A stretch of 64,000 nucleotides of DNA. Source: an uncultured Bacilli bacterium (GTDB taxonomy: Bacteria > Bacillota_I > Bacilli_A > RF39 > UBA660). The notes under the pieces are model-generated. The model saw only the letters and a list, made by a program, of their open reading frames with translations, was not told the origin of the DNA and made no database searches. The stretch lies in contig CAKOMR010000005.1 of NCBI GenBank assembly GCA_934096705.1, positions 1-64,000 of the forward strand, given 5' to 3'. Shown here piece after piece: positions 32,803 to 42,307 of this stretch. A program made the position numbers and the translations under genes. Position 1 is the stretch's first letter, and every line of letters begins with the position of its first letter.

Positions 32803-34386
32803 ATGGATTATAAGGTATTATATAGAAAATATCGTCCACAAACTTTTGATGAACTTGTTGGACAAAATGTTGTAGTAAAATTATTAAAAGATAGTATTTT
32901 AGAAAATAGAATATCGCATGCTTATATTTTTTCTGGACCTAGAGGAACAGGTAAAACAAGTACAGCAAAGATATTTGCAAGAGCTATAAATTGTTTGGAT
33001 AATAATGATGGAAATCCATGCTTAAAATGTGAATTATGTAAAAATTTTAATAATAGTAGCGATGTATATGAAATAGATGCTGCTTCAAATACTGGAGTAG
33101 ATCAAATAAGAGAAATTATTGATAATGTTAAATTAAGCCCAATTAATTCAAAATACAAAGTATATATTATTGATGAAGTTCATATGCTAAGTACTAGTGC
33201 ATTTAATGCACTTTTATTAACGTTAGAAGAACCACCATCACATGCTATATTTATATTAGCTACAACGAATATTGAAGACGTACCAATTACAGTTTTATCA
33301 AGATGCCAGAGACTTGATTTTAAGAAAATCGGTGTAAATGACATAATCAACCAATTAAAAAGTATTTGTAAAAAAGAAAATATAGATATTACTGATGACG
33401 CATTAACTGAAATAGCTAATTTTTCTGAAGGCGGATTAAGAGATGCTTTGAGCATACTTGACCAAATATCAAAATTGAAAAAACATATAGTAATTGAAGA
33501 CGTCTTAGATAATCTAGGCTTGATTTCTAATGCACAGGTTACTGAAATGGTTGATAAATTAAATGATAATGATACAAATTATATAATTACATTTATTGAA
33601 AAAGTTAAAGAATTATCAGTTGATTATAAAACTTTAATAAAAAAAATCGTTAATGTTTTAAAAAAAAGAGCTTTGGAAATAAAATTGAATGATAGAATTG
33701 ATAGGCTCAGTTATGATGAATATAAAAGTATATGTTTTGAACTTTCAGATACATTATATAAAACTAATATTAATGTTGATTTGTTTAGTCTACTAGAATT
33801 AATTTTACTAAAATATATAAAAAATGATACGAAAGATGAAACATCTGAAAAAGTAGCCTTCCATAGTGAAAATAATGTAAAAATTGAAGAAAATAAACAA
33901 TTAAACACAGAAAAAAATGTGGAGTTACAGCAAAACAAAAACAAAAGTTCGTATATAATTCAACTGGAAAAAGTTCGAATTAATAATTGTTTTGTTTCAG
34001 CATCAAAAGATAACAAAAATTTATGTTGTGAAATGTGGAAAAAGTTTAAACAAATTACTGAAAATAAAAAGGTTAAAGGTTTAATTGAGGATACAGATGT
34101 TGTTTTAGCGTCGCCTACTATTATAGTATTATGTACAAATATTAAATCTTTAGCAAATGAGATTAATAAGAATTTTAAAATTATTGAGGATAATTTTAAT
34201 GAAATGTTTAATAAAAATTACTTAATTATTGCTACCGACACAGATAACTGGAATAATGAAATAAATGTGTTTAAAAATAATATAAAAAATAAAATAAAAT
34301 ATAGTTTAATGTCAGAACCGGTAGAAAATAATGAATTAGATGATATAATGGATATATTCGATATAAATAAGATTGTGGAAAAATAA
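32803..34386 (+). CDS. dnaX: DNA polymerase III subunits gamma/tau
   Basis: DnaX is the clamp-loader ATPase and replisome organiser. The 527 residues have YRKYRPQTFDELVGQ, Walker A SGPRGTGKT (about 44-52), a zinc-binding CLKCELC segment, DEVHMLS and the sensor-1 LATTN, then a collar domain (about 210-340). A Lys/Glu/Asn-rich linker leads to a divergent tau C-terminal domain. A GGAGGAAA site precedes the ATG. It begins the dnaX-ebfC-recR-bofA-holB series typical of Bacilli. Confidence 0.97.
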   Translation: MDYKVLYRKYRPQTFDELVGQNVVVKLLKDSILENRISHAYIFSGPRGTGKTSTAKIFARAINCLDNNDGNPCLKCELCKNFNNSSDVYEIDAASNTGVDQIREIIDNVKLSPINSKYKVYIIDEVHMLSTSAFNALLLTLEEPPSHAIFILATTNIEDVPITVLSRCQRLDFKKIGVNDIINQLKSICKKENIDITDDALTEIANFSEGGLRDALSILDQISKLKKHIVIEDVLDNLGLISNAQVTEMVDKLNDNDTNYIITFIEKVKELSVDYKTLIKKIVNVLKKRALEIKLNDRIDRLSYDEYKSICFELSDTLYKTNINVDLFSLLELILLKYIKNDTKDETSEKVAFHSENNVKIEENKQLNTEKNVELQQNKNKSSYIIQLEKVRINNCFVSASKDNKNLCCEMWKKFKQITENKKVKGLIEDTDVVLASPTIIVLCTNIKSLANEINKNFKIIEDNFNEMFNKNYLIIATDTDNWNNEINVFKNNIKNKIKYSLMSEPVENNELDDIMDIFDINKIVEK

Positions 34387-34399
34387 GGAGGTATTTTAT

Positions 34400-34696
34400 A
34401 TGAATATGCAACAAATAATGGCACAGGCTCAAAGAATGCAAAAGGATATTATGAGTAAAAAGGATCAAATCGACTCTATGGAGTTCATAGGAAAATCAGA
34501 TTGGGTTAACGTTACTTTTAAGGGTAATAAAGAAATAAAAAATGTTAATATAATTAATGATGAAGCTTTTGATAAAGAAAATAAAGAAATTTTATGTGAT
34601 ATGATTTGTTTGGCTGTTAAAGATGCAATGAATCAAATTGAAAAAGTTACCGAAGAAAAACTAGGCCAATATTCAAAAATGGGTGGATTGTTTTAA
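34400..34696 (+). CDS. ebfC: nucleoid-associated protein, YbaB/EbfC family
   Basis: A DNA-binding dimer that coats the nucleoid. The 98 residues start MNMQQIMAQAQRMQKDIMSKK and contain the family's central VTFKGNKEIKNVNI, with a C-terminal GQYSKMGGLF close to the usual glycine-rich ending. The ATG chosen follows AAGGAGG at ideal spacing. The dnaX-ebfC-recR order is nearly universal in Firmicutes, and its stop is one base before recR. Confidence 0.95.
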   Translation: MNMQQIMAQAQRMQKDIMSKKDQIDSMEFIGKSDWVNVTFKGNKEIKNVNIINDEAFDKENKEILCDMICLAVKDAMNQIEKVTEEKLGQYSKMGGLF

Positions 34697-35296
34697 ATGG
34701 TTTATCCTAAAGTATTGGAACAATTAATAAAAGGCTTCAAAAAATATCCGACAATAGGTGAAAAGAGTGCAGAAAGATTGGCTTTAGCTACTTTAGAACT
34801 TAAAGATGACGATGTTTTAGAATTTAGTAAGGCATTAATTGAAGCTAAAGAAAAACTAACACCATGCAAAATCTGTAATAGTTTAACCGATAAAGACATT
34901 TGCGACGTATGTAGTGATGATACAAGAGATCATAATTTAATTTGTGTAGTTGAAGATTACAAAAGTTTACTATCTTTTGAGAAAGTTGGCAATTTCAAAG
35001 GTGTTTACCACGTTTTAAATGGTTTAATATCACCAATTGATAACATTTCTCCACAAGATATCAACATTTCTTCTTTAGTAAAAAGGGTAGAATCGCTTAA
35101 ATTTCCAGAATTAATAATAGCTTTAAAATCATCAATTGAAGGAGAAACAACTACTTTATATATAAAAAAAATATTTGAAAATAAAAAAGTTACAATTTCT
35201 AGATTATCATATGGTATTCCTATGGGTGCAGAAATTGATTATTTAGATGTTATTACTTTAAATAAAGCATTAGATGATAGAAAGAAAATAGCATAA
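34697..35296 (+). CDS. recR: recombination mediator protein RecR
   Basis: RecR works with RecO/RecF to load RecA at gaps. The 199 residues have the helix-hairpin-helix segment with FKKYPTIGEKSAERLA, the zinc finger CKICNSLTDKDICDVC (four Cys), and the TOPRIM domain with LICVVEDYKSLLSFE, ending in a SRLSYGIPMGAEIDYLD Walker-B-like block. Complete and canonical in length. Confidence 0.97.
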   Translation: MVYPKVLEQLIKGFKKYPTIGEKSAERLALATLELKDDDVLEFSKALIEAKEKLTPCKICNSLTDKDICDVCSDDTRDHNLICVVEDYKSLLSFEKVGNFKGVYHVLNGLISPIDNISPQDINISSLVKRVESLKFPELIIALKSSIEGETTTLYIKKIFENKKVTISRLSYGIPMGAEIDYLDVITLNKALDDRKKIA

Positions 35297-35333
35297 ATAG
35301 TTTAGTGCCAACATAATTTATAAAGAGGAAATT

Positions 35334-35519
35334 ATGTTGAAAAGAATATTTTGGTTCATAAAAAAAATTATATTTGCATTTTGTATTTTATATGGATTAA
35401 ACATTATGGTATCATCTTTAAATGTTATTATTCCTATTAATATTTGGTCACTTTTATCAGTGACTTTCTTGGGATTTCCAGGCTTATGTATGATAATAAT
35501 AATGTTTTTAACAATATAA
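35334..35519 (+). CDS. bofA: BofA-like pro-sigma-K processing inhibitor
   Basis: 61 residues with two membrane helices. The second half, IPINIWSLLSVTFLGFPG, closely tracks Bacillus BofA VPINLVTTAISGILGIPG, and the gene sits just after recR, as bofA does in Bacillus. BofA with SpoIVFA holds the SpoIVFB protease inactive until the mother cell is ready to activate sigma-K. The first helix is shorter than in Bacillus. An AGAGGA site precedes the ATG. Presence suggests that a late mother-cell checkpoint is retained. Confidence 0.85.
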   Translation: MLKRIFWFIKKIIFAFCILYGLNIMVSSLNVIIPINIWSLLSVTFLGFPGLCMIIIMFLTI

Positions 35520-35531
35520 TAAGGAGTTTTA

Positions 35532-36332
35532 ATGAATATAAATTCATCAGTTTTAGAATTAATAAACTTATACCATGAGAATAAACTTGCTCATGCTTAT
35601 TTAATTGAAACAAACAATGTTGATAAATGTTTATTAGAACTTAAAGAGATAATTAAAGAAATATTTAAGGAAATACCCAATATTAACATACTTGTGGATA
35701 ATAATTCTTTACCCAGTTTAATTATTATAAATCCATTAGAAAAAACAATAAAAAAAGAAGATATTGAATTTTTACAAAAATCATTTAGTTTATCATCAAT
35801 GTATACTGATAAAAGTATATATATAATCATTAATCCTGAAAAAATGAATTCTTCTGCATATAATAAAATGCTAAAATTTCTTGAAGAACCAGAGGATAAT
35901 ATTCTAGGTTTTTTTATAACTAGTTCAAAAGAAAACATAGCAAGTACAATTATCAGCAGATGTGAAATTATCAAGGCAAATTATCAACATATTTTAAATG
36001 AAGAAAAATTTAAGCTAACAAAAGAAGAATATGAAAAATATTATAACTTTGCATTGGATTTCGTTAATAACATTGAACTAGATAATTTGAATATTGTTTT
36101 GTATAATAATAGTGTAGTTTTAAAAAATTATAAAGAACGAAATGAAATTATTATGTTATTGAAAATTGTTAACCAAATATATTATGACGCATTTCACAGC
36201 GATAAACCTTATCCTAATAATTTTGAAAAATTACAAATTTTATCAAAATATTTATACAATGGCCAATATAATTTAAATATAAATTTAATGCTTGATGCAT
36301 TAACATTGGAGTTAGGAGTTTTAAATGATTAG
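35532..36332 (+). CDS. holB: DNA polymerase III subunit delta'
   Basis: Delta' is the stator of the clamp loader. The 266 residues begin with a HAYLIET segment in place of a Walker A (expected, as delta' does not hydrolyse ATP), then MLKFLEEPEDNILGFFITSS with the SRC-type sensor motif SRCEII near residue 146, and a helical C-terminal collar. The sequence is more divergent than dnaX, as usual for this subunit. It overlaps the start of ricT by 8 nt. Confidence 0.9.
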   Translation: MNINSSVLELINLYHENKLAHAYLIETNNVDKCLLELKEIIKEIFKEIPNINILVDNNSLPSLIIINPLEKTIKKEDIEFLQKSFSLSSMYTDKSIYIIINPEKMNSSAYNKMLKFLEEPEDNILGFFITSSKENIASTIISRCEIIKANYQHILNEEKFKLTKEEYEKYYNFALDFVNNIELDNLNIVLYNNSVVLKNYKERNEIIMLLKIVNQIYYDAFHSDKPYPNNFEKLQILSKYLYNGQYNLNINLMLDALTLELGVLND

Positions 36333-37107
36333 TTATGCAATATGTTACAAAGGTAATTGTAAATGTTATTATTTTCAAAGTGAAGAACATTTTGAAATAG
36401 ATGATGAAGTTATAGTTGATACAGAAAAAGGTCATCAATATGGTAAAATTGTTAAGATAATCGAACATGATAATAATGAATACAAACAAATAATTAGAAA
36501 AGCTACGGAAGAAGATAAAGCAAATTTTTATAAAAATCTAAAAGATGCTGATATAGCTTTAAACAAAGCAAAAAGCTTAGTTAAAGATTTAAAATTAGAC
36601 ATGCACATATTAAATGCACAATATAATTTAGATAGAAGTCAATTGTTATTTAATTTTTATGCTGATGATAGAATTGATTTTAGAGAACTTGCAAAAAAAC
36701 TTGCAAGTATTTATCGAACAAGAATTGAATTAAGACAAGTTGGAGCAAGGGATAAAGCAAAACAAGTTGGTGGCATTGGTATTTGCGGTCAAAAAATGTG
36801 TTGTTCAAGATTTTTAAATCAATTTGATTCTATAACAATGAATATGGCAAAGAATCAGAATTTAGCTCTTAACCCATCAAAAATTAATGGTTGTTGTGGT
36901 AGGTTATTATGTTGTTTAAATTACGAAGATGATGAGTATATTAAATGTAGTAAAAATTTATTATCAGTTGGTAATATTATTAAATACAATGGCAAAGATG
37001 CTACAATTATTGGTGTTGATATATTAAATAAAAAATATAAAATAGTGTGTGAAGAAGAAAAACTTACTATTGATGCGGAGCAAATAAAAAATGATAGTAA
37101 AAAATGA
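36325..37107 (+). CDS. ricT: RicT/YaaT PSP1-domain regulatory protein
   Basis: RicT forms the Y-complex with RicA and RicF. In Bacillus it carries Fe-S clusters, directs RNase Y maturation of transcripts and is needed for sporulation, competence and biofilm formation. The 260 residues contain the PSP1 domain with QVGGIGICGQKMCCSRFL and INGCCGRLLCCLNYE, a set of paired Cys residues that are cluster-ligand candidates. Retention alongside Spo0A and a ComK-like protein is notable. The gene lies between holB and trmN6, overlapping both. Confidence 0.93.
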   Translation: MISYAICYKGNCKCYYFQSEEHFEIDDEVIVDTEKGHQYGKIVKIIEHDNNEYKQIIRKATEEDKANFYKNLKDADIALNKAKSLVKDLKLDMHILNAQYNLDRSQLLFNFYADDRIDFRELAKKLASIYRTRIELRQVGARDKAKQVGGIGICGQKMCCSRFLNQFDSITMNMAKNQNLALNPSKINGCCGRLLCCLNYEDDEYIKCSKNLLSVGNIIKYNGKDATIIGVDILNKKYKIVCEEEKLTIDAEQIKNDSKK

Positions 37108-37822
37108 TTTGTTTGATTATGAAAATAGGTATATATTTCAAGATACCGATTTTTTTAAATTTTCATTAGATTCAATTTTATTGCCAGAATTTGTTCAAAA
37201 ATATAATACGAATGGAAAGATATTAGATATCTGCACTGGAAATGGTGCTGCATGTTTAATTTTATCAAAATATACTTCATCGCCAATAGCAGGTTTTGAA
37301 ATACAGTCTAAAGTATACAATTTAGCAAATAGGTCTATAAAAATTAATAATTTAGAAAATCAAATAACCATAATTAATGATGATATAAAAAATATTGGTA
37401 ACTACTTTCAAAAAGAGTCATTTAGTATAATGATGTGTAATCCACCATATTTTGAATATAACGGGAAAATGGTTAATAATGTACCTGAAAAAATGATAGC
37501 TAGACATGAAGTTATGATAAAACTTGAAGATATATTTATAATTGCTAAAGATTATCTTGAAAATAAAGGCGTTTTATATATAATAAATAGAACAGAAAGA
37601 TTAGATGAATTATTTATATTAGGAAATAAATATAATCTTAATGTTAAAGAAATTCAATTAGTAAAAACAAAAAGAGATGCAAATCCGTCTATTGTTATAG
37701 CAAAGTGTATAAAAAATAGTAAAAATCATGTAAAAATTAATGATATTATTTGTGTCGAAAAATTAAAAACATATAAAAATTTATTTAAAGAGAAAGGACC
37801 AAAACAAAATTTATGTTTGTGA
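37091..37822 (+). CDS. trmN6: tRNA1(Val) adenine-N6-methyltransferase family protein
   Basis: A class I SAM methyltransferase of the YabB/TrmN6 family that in E. coli modifies A37 of tRNA-Val. The 243 residues show the SAM motif ILDICTGNGAACLIL and the catalytic N6 motif MCNPPYFEYNG (NPPY), plus the family N-terminus with FKFSLDSILLPEFV. In Bacillus yabB similarly follows yaaT. It overlaps ricT by 17 nt. A TGTCGAA in its last codons is probably chance. Confidence 0.9.
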   Translation: MIVKNDLFDYENRYIFQDTDFFKFSLDSILLPEFVQKYNTNGKILDICTGNGAACLILSKYTSSPIAGFEIQSKVYNLANRSIKINNLENQITIINDDIKNIGNYFQKESFSIMMCNPPYFEYNGKMVNNVPEKMIARHEVMIKLEDIFIIAKDYLENKGVLYIINRTERLDELFILGNKYNLNVKEIQLVKTKRDANPSIVIAKCIKNSKNHVKINDIICVEKLKTYKNLFKEKGPKQNLCL

Positions 37823-37831
37823 AAATGTAGT

Positions 37832-38383
37832 ATGAAGTTAATTGTAGGATTAGGAAATCCAGGAAAAGAGTATAAATATACAAGACATAATGTTGGATTT
37901 ATAATATTAGATACATATTTAAATAATGAAAAATGGTTTACAAAAGATAATTATGAATATGTTATTAAAAATGTTAATAATGAAAAAGTAATGTTTTTAA
38001 AGCCTTTAACATATATGAATTTATCTGGCTTTGCAGTAGCAAGAGTTGTTAATTTTTATAAAATAAATTATGAAGATATACTAGTTATACATGATGATTT
38101 AGATTTAAAATGTGGACAATATCGTTTTAAATTTGACTCATCAGCCGGTGGACATAATGGAATAAAATCTATTATTGGTTCTTTAGGGACACAAAAATTT
38201 TGCCACTTAAAAATTGGCATAGGCCATGAAACTAATAGAGATATAAAAGATTATGTTTTAGGAAACTTATCAAAAAATGAAATATTTGATTTGGAAACTG
38301 AAAAATATTCAGAAATGATAGAATATTTCATAGTAAATGGTATTGAAAAATGTATGAATAACTATAATAAAAAAGGTGAATAA
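37832..38383 (+). CDS. pth: peptidyl-tRNA hydrolase
   Basis: Pth recycles peptidyl-tRNA released from stalled ribosomes. The 183 residues begin KLIVGLGNPGKEYKYTRHNVGF with catalytic His19, then LKPLTYMNLSG and HDDLDLKCG with the partner Asp88, and GGHNGIKSI. Full length. Its last base is the first base of the mfd ATG (TAATG overlap), as expected for the pth-mfd pairing in Bacilli. Confidence 0.97.
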   Translation: MKLIVGLGNPGKEYKYTRHNVGFIILDTYLNNEKWFTKDNYEYVIKNVNNEKVMFLKPLTYMNLSGFAVARVVNFYKINYEDILVIHDDLDLKCGQYRFKFDSSAGGHNGIKSIIGSLGTQKFCHLKIGIGHETNRDIKDYVLGNLSKNEIFDLETEKYSEMIEYFIVNGIEKCMNNYNKKGE

Positions 38384-41300
38384 TGGATTTTTTGGATAAT
38401 ATTTTTACATATGAAAATAATTCTGTAATATGTGGTTTAACTTCCGAGTTAAATGTTTTTTATGTGTTAAATTTATTTAAAAAAAGTCAGAAAAATATAA
38501 TTTTATTAACAAGTAGTATTTATGAGGCCAATAATTATTATAATTTGCTTCAAACATATACAGACAAATCTTTATTATTTTTAATGGATGATTTTGTTTC
38601 ATCAATGGTCGCAGCTTCTCCAGAGTTAAAATTAACAAGATTAAATACTCTAGATAAAATTAATTCTTCGAAACATATTATTATCTGTAATTTAATGGCT
38701 TATTTAATGTATTTGCCAAATAGAGACGAAGTATCTAAAAATCTTATTAAAATTAGTGTTAATAATGAGTTTGATCGTAATGACATATTAGAAAAGTTAG
38801 TTAACATGGGGTACCATAAAGATTCAATTACGACAACTACAGGAGATTTTTCTGTCCGTGGTATGATAATAGATATCTTTCCTATAAATGAAGTTCATCC
38901 GATAAGAATTGAATTAGATGATAATAAGATTATTGGAATAAGATACTTTGATGAAACAAGTCAAATGACTATTAATAAAATTGATAGTATCGTGATAAAA
39001 CCAGTAGATGAAATTAAAACTAAAAATGTTATATCTATTTATGATTATTTAGATAAGCCAATAGTAGTTAATGTAGACAAACCACAAATAGATGCAGCTT
39101 ATAAAAAACTTTATGAAGAAATTATAGAATATAAAAAAGGTAATGATTTAAAAGAAAATTTAATGTTTGATTTAAATGATATATTAGTAGAACATGAATT
39201 AAGTTTGAATACTTTTAGAACATCAAATAAAGACATTGAATATAAATCCTTTCAAATTGAAAATTTTAATAATGATTTGAAACTTTTAGAGAATAAAGTA
39301 AATAGTTGGGTGAAAGAAAAAAAACAAGTTATTTTTTGCTTATCTAATGAGCAAGAGATTAAAAACATAAAAAATTTGTTATCTGACGTAAAAATTATTA
39401 AACAAAAAATAAATCATGGTTTTATATTTGAATCATACGTTGTTATCGGTGAATATGATATTGATGAAGTAAAAAGAGATTATAAGTATCAGAATAATTT
39501 ATATGGTGGCAAAAAAATAACTGATTATAATGAGTTAAATAAAGGTGATTATGTAGTGCATATTAACCATGGAATAGGGATTTATAATGGGATAGTGAGT
39601 TTGACAAGTGGTAATATCACAAAAGATTATATTCAGTTGTTATACATGGACAACGATAAAATTTATGTACCTGTACAAAAAATTGAATCAATATATAAAT
39701 ATTCAGATAAAGATGGTATAAAACCAAAATTAAATAGGCTTAACTCATCATCATGGTTAAAAACGAGAAAATATGTAGAATCAAAAATTAAAGATATTAC
39801 TGCAGAACTAATCGATTTATATCAAAAAAGAATTGCTGTTAAAGTTGAACCATTTAAATTTTATGAAGAAGAGTTAATATTTGCTAAAGAATTTACTTAT
39901 GATTTAACGCCTGATCAACAAAAAGCTATAAATGATATTACGGAAGATTTATCAAGTGGTATTCCGATGGATAGACTTTTATGTGGCGATGTTGGCTTTG
40001 GAAAAACTGAAGTTGCATTAAGGACTATGTTTAAAGCGGTTTTAAATAATAAACAAGTAATTTATTTATGCCCAACAACAATTTTATCTAAACAGCAATA
40101 TAACGTTGCTTTAAAAAGGTTTGCTTCGTGGCCAGTAAACATAAAATTATATAACAGATTTACAACGTCCAGGGAAGAAAAAGAAATACTCGAAGGACTT
40201 GAAAAAGGAACTATTGATATACTTTTTGGAACTCACAAAATATTAACTGATAAAATTAAATATAAAAAACTAGGGTTATTGATAATTGATGAAGAGCAAA
40301 GATTTGGTGTTAAGCATAAAGAAAAAATTAAGGAATTAAAAAATGATATAAATGTTTTAACTCTTTCTGCAACACCCATTCCAAGAACTCTTAAAATGGC
40401 TTTATCTGGCCTTAGAAATCTTTCAATAATAGAAACAGCACCTAGTAATAGGTATCCAGTCCAAACATATGTTACAAGCGAAGATAACTATGTAATAAAG
40501 GATGCCATTTATAAAGAATTAAGTCGTAATGGTCAAATATATATTTTATATAATAATATTGCTGGTTTGGATGGAAAAACTTCTGAAATTCAAAAATTAG
40601 TTCCCGATGCAAAGATTAGATTTGCTTTTGGAACTATGAATAAAGATGAACTTGATAGTATCATGAATGATTTTACTAATAATAAATTTGATATTTTAAT
40701 TTGTACTACAATTATTGAAAATGGTATAGATATAGCAAATGCAAATACCCTTATTGTATATGATGCCGACCATTTTGGACTTTCACAATTATATCAACTT
40801 CGTGGCCGTGTTGGAAGGAGTGATAAAATAGGTTATGCTTTTTTACTATATAATAAAATGAAAATGTTAAATGATATAGCGATAAAAAGACTTCAAGCTT
40901 TAAAAGAATTTACTGCATTAGGAAGTGGCTACAAAATTGCCATGAGAGATTTATCAATAAGAGGATCTGGCGATATCTTTGGTTCATCTCAAGCCGGTTT
41001 TGTAGATTCAGTAGGTGTTTCTTTATATACAAAAATGATAGAAGATGAACTAAAAAAAGTTAAGGGTATTTACGTAGAAGAAGAAAGTGATAATGATCAA
41101 GCGTTAATAAATATAGATACACATATTGATGATAAATACGTTGATGATGAAACAATAAAAATAGAAATTCATCAAATGATTAATGAAATAGATAGTTATG
41201 ATAAGCTACTTGAAATAAAAGAAAAAATTCAAGACAGATTTGGTAAAATTGATGAGAAGACCGAAAATTATATGTATGAAGAATGGTTTGAAAAAATTGC

Positions 41301-41535
41301 TAAGAAATTAGGCATCAATAAAGTGCGTCAAACAGATAGATTAGTAGAAATTATTTTACCAAAAGAATTATCAAATAAAGTAAAAGGTGATAAGCTTTTA
41401 TATAATGCATTAAGTATATGCAATAATTTTAATTTAGCATATAAGCATGAATGTATTATAATTACTTTATATTATAAATCTTTGCCTGAACATTTCATTC
41501 GTTATTTGGTAAGACTATTAAATACATTATTATAG
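38383..41535 (+). CDS. mfd: transcription-repair coupling factor
   Basis: Mfd removes RNA polymerase stalled at lesions and recruits UvrA. The 1050 residues contain the UvrB-like region (FSVRGMIIDIFPI), the RNA polymerase interaction domain (about 380-460, with GDYVVHINHGIGIY), and a superfamily 2 translocase with Walker A GDVGFGKTE, DEEQ and a GRVGRSDK motif. The C-terminal TRCF domain follows. It is about 100 residues shorter than Bacillus Mfd, chiefly in the N-terminal domains. Confidence 0.97.
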   Translation: MDFLDNIFTYENNSVICGLTSELNVFYVLNLFKKSQKNIILLTSSIYEANNYYNLLQTYTDKSLLFLMDDFVSSMVAASPELKLTRLNTLDKINSSKHIIICNLMAYLMYLPNRDEVSKNLIKISVNNEFDRNDILEKLVNMGYHKDSITTTTGDFSVRGMIIDIFPINEVHPIRIELDDNKIIGIRYFDETSQMTINKIDSIVIKPVDEIKTKNVISIYDYLDKPIVVNVDKPQIDAAYKKLYEEIIEYKKGNDLKENLMFDLNDILVEHELSLNTFRTSNKDIEYKSFQIENFNNDLKLLENKVNSWVKEKKQVIFCLSNEQEIKNIKNLLSDVKIIKQKINHGFIFESYVVIGEYDIDEVKRDYKYQNNLYGGKKITDYNELNKGDYVVHINHGIGIYNGIVSLTSGNITKDYIQLLYMDNDKIYVPVQKIESIYKYSDKDGIKPKLNRLNSSSWLKTRKYVESKIKDITAELIDLYQKRIAVKVEPFKFYEEELIFAKEFTYDLTPDQQKAINDITEDLSSGIPMDRLLCGDVGFGKTEVALRTMFKAVLNNKQVIYLCPTTILSKQQYNVALKRFASWPVNIKLYNRFTTSREEKEILEGLEKGTIDILFGTHKILTDKIKYKKLGLLIIDEEQRFGVKHKEKIKELKNDINVLTLSATPIPRTLKMALSGLRNLSIIETAPSNRYPVQTYVTSEDNYVIKDAIYKELSRNGQIYILYNNIAGLDGKTSEIQKLVPDAKIRFAFGTMNKDELDSIMNDFTNNKFDILICTTIIENGIDIANANTLIVYDADHFGLSQLYQLRGRVGRSDKIGYAFLLYNKMKMLNDIAIKRLQALKEFTALGSGYKIAMRDLSIRGSGDIFGSSQAGFVDSVGVSLYTKMIEDELKKVKGIYVEEESDNDQALINIDTHIDDKYVDDETIKIEIHQMINEIDSYDKLLEIKEKIQDRFGKIDEKTENYMYEEWFEKIAKKLGINKVRQTDRLVEIILPKELSNKVKGDKLLYNALSICNNFNLAYKHECIIITLYYKSLPEHFIRYLVRLLNTLL

Positions 41536-41551
41536 GTATATTACCATTAAA

Positions 41552-41584
41552 AAAAAGCACACTATAAATGAGGTGTGTTTTTGA
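41552..41584 (+). terminator. mfd terminator-like hairpin covering the spoVT ribosome site and start
   Basis: AAAAAGCACAC pairs with GTGTGTTTTT across a roughly 10-nt loop and ends in T residues, so it can serve as the mfd terminator. The 3' arm contains part of the GAGGTG ribosome site and the TTG start of spoVT, so in a read-through RNA it would hide that start. Confidence 0.6.
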
Positions 41585-42069
41585 AAAATACTGGTATAGT
41601 AAGAAAGATTGACGAACTAGGAAGAATAGTAATTCCTAAAGAAATAAGAAATGTATTAAATATACATAGTAATGATGATTTAGAAATATTTATTGATAAT
41701 ACTAATATAGTTTTAAAAAAATATGAAAAATCTGGATTAATTAAGGATTTTGCCAATAAATTAACTGTAATTGTAGAAAGCTATGCAAATATTAAAATGT
41801 TTGTAACGAATAAAGAATATTTTATTACTGATGGAGAGTTGCTTAATGAAAAACTTGATAATAATTTATTAAATTTTATTGAAGAAAGAAAAAAATATGA
41901 AAGTAACAATGTAGATTTAATAAATGGATTAAAGGGTTATTTTTTAATATATCCAATAATTATAGATAGTGATATTATTGGATTATTAATTTTTTATAAA
42001 GCAACATCGTTTTCTAGCGAAGAAAAAATCATTGGTAATGTTGTGACAAAAATTATTGAAAATAAATAA
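41581..42069 (+). CDS. spoVT: stage V sporulation protein T-like regulator
   Basis: SpoVT is a forespore regulator that tunes sigma-G genes. The 162 residues start with an AbrB/SpoVT swapped-hairpin DNA-binding domain (MKNTGIVRKIDELGRIVIPKEIRN, split over about 1-50) and continue into a divergent GAF-like domain ending in a helix (about 55-160). The TTG start matches the family N-terminus and has GAGGTG at 5 nt; GTG six nt earlier overlaps that site. Location right after mfd is the same as in Bacillus. Confidence 0.92.
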   Translation: MKNTGIVRKIDELGRIVIPKEIRNVLNIHSNDDLEIFIDNTNIVLKKYEKSGLIKDFANKLTVIVESYANIKMFVTNKEYFITDGELLNEKLDNNLLNFIEERKKYESNNVDLINGLKGYFLIYPIIIDSDIIGLLIFYKATSFSSEEKIIGNVVTKIIENK

Positions 42070-42095
42070 ATAATATGTTAATATTTACTTGTAAA

Positions 42096-42291
42096 TGTGA
42101 AGAAGGAAGGATTTATAGATTAATTTTTCAAAGAGAGTTCTTTAATTGGTGGAAAAAGAATAAAAATATCTATTTTGTGAGTCTGGAGCAGTTTACGGGT
42201 AATTCCCTTATCGTTTAAAGAGCATGAAATTCATGAATTAAGGTGGTACCGCGGATTAATAGTAGTTCGTCCTTTAGTTCATGATTTTTTT
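42096..42291 (+). promoter_or_regulatory. T-box leader upstream of dut-metG
   Basis: A T-box riboswitch senses uncharged tRNA. The diagnostic AAGGTGGTACCGCG is at 42240-42253. Upstream are an AGAGAG bulge, a distal stem-loop with GGTGGAA (TTCTTT/AAAGAA), a stem III hairpin (GGG/CCC) and the terminator: a CATGAATTAAGG arm pairing with CCTTTAGTTCATG and followed by seven T residues. The downstream gene set predicts a Met (AUG) specifier. No AUG is visible on the 3' side of the poorly formed stem I, so tRNA identity is unresolved. Confidence 0.85.
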
Positions 42292-42307
42292 ATTGAAAGG
42301 AGTTTTT

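Noticed and set aside
33655..33670. A-run in dnaX as a programmed frameshift site for gamma
   Set aside because: The run is in the collar domain, too early for a normal gamma product, with no supporting hairpin or upstream Shine-Dalgarno-like element visible.
37753..37759. TGTCGAA core upstream of pth
   Set aside because: It lies inside trmN6 coding sequence and lacks the flanking A/T pattern of the intergenic copies; a few bare cores are expected by chance. The cores inside clpP (about 50980) and csp (3228) were rejected for the same reason.
42223..42236. Separate CATGAAATTCATG palindrome as an operator before dut
   Set aside because: It lies within the T-box expression platform and is better explained as part of its alternative helices.
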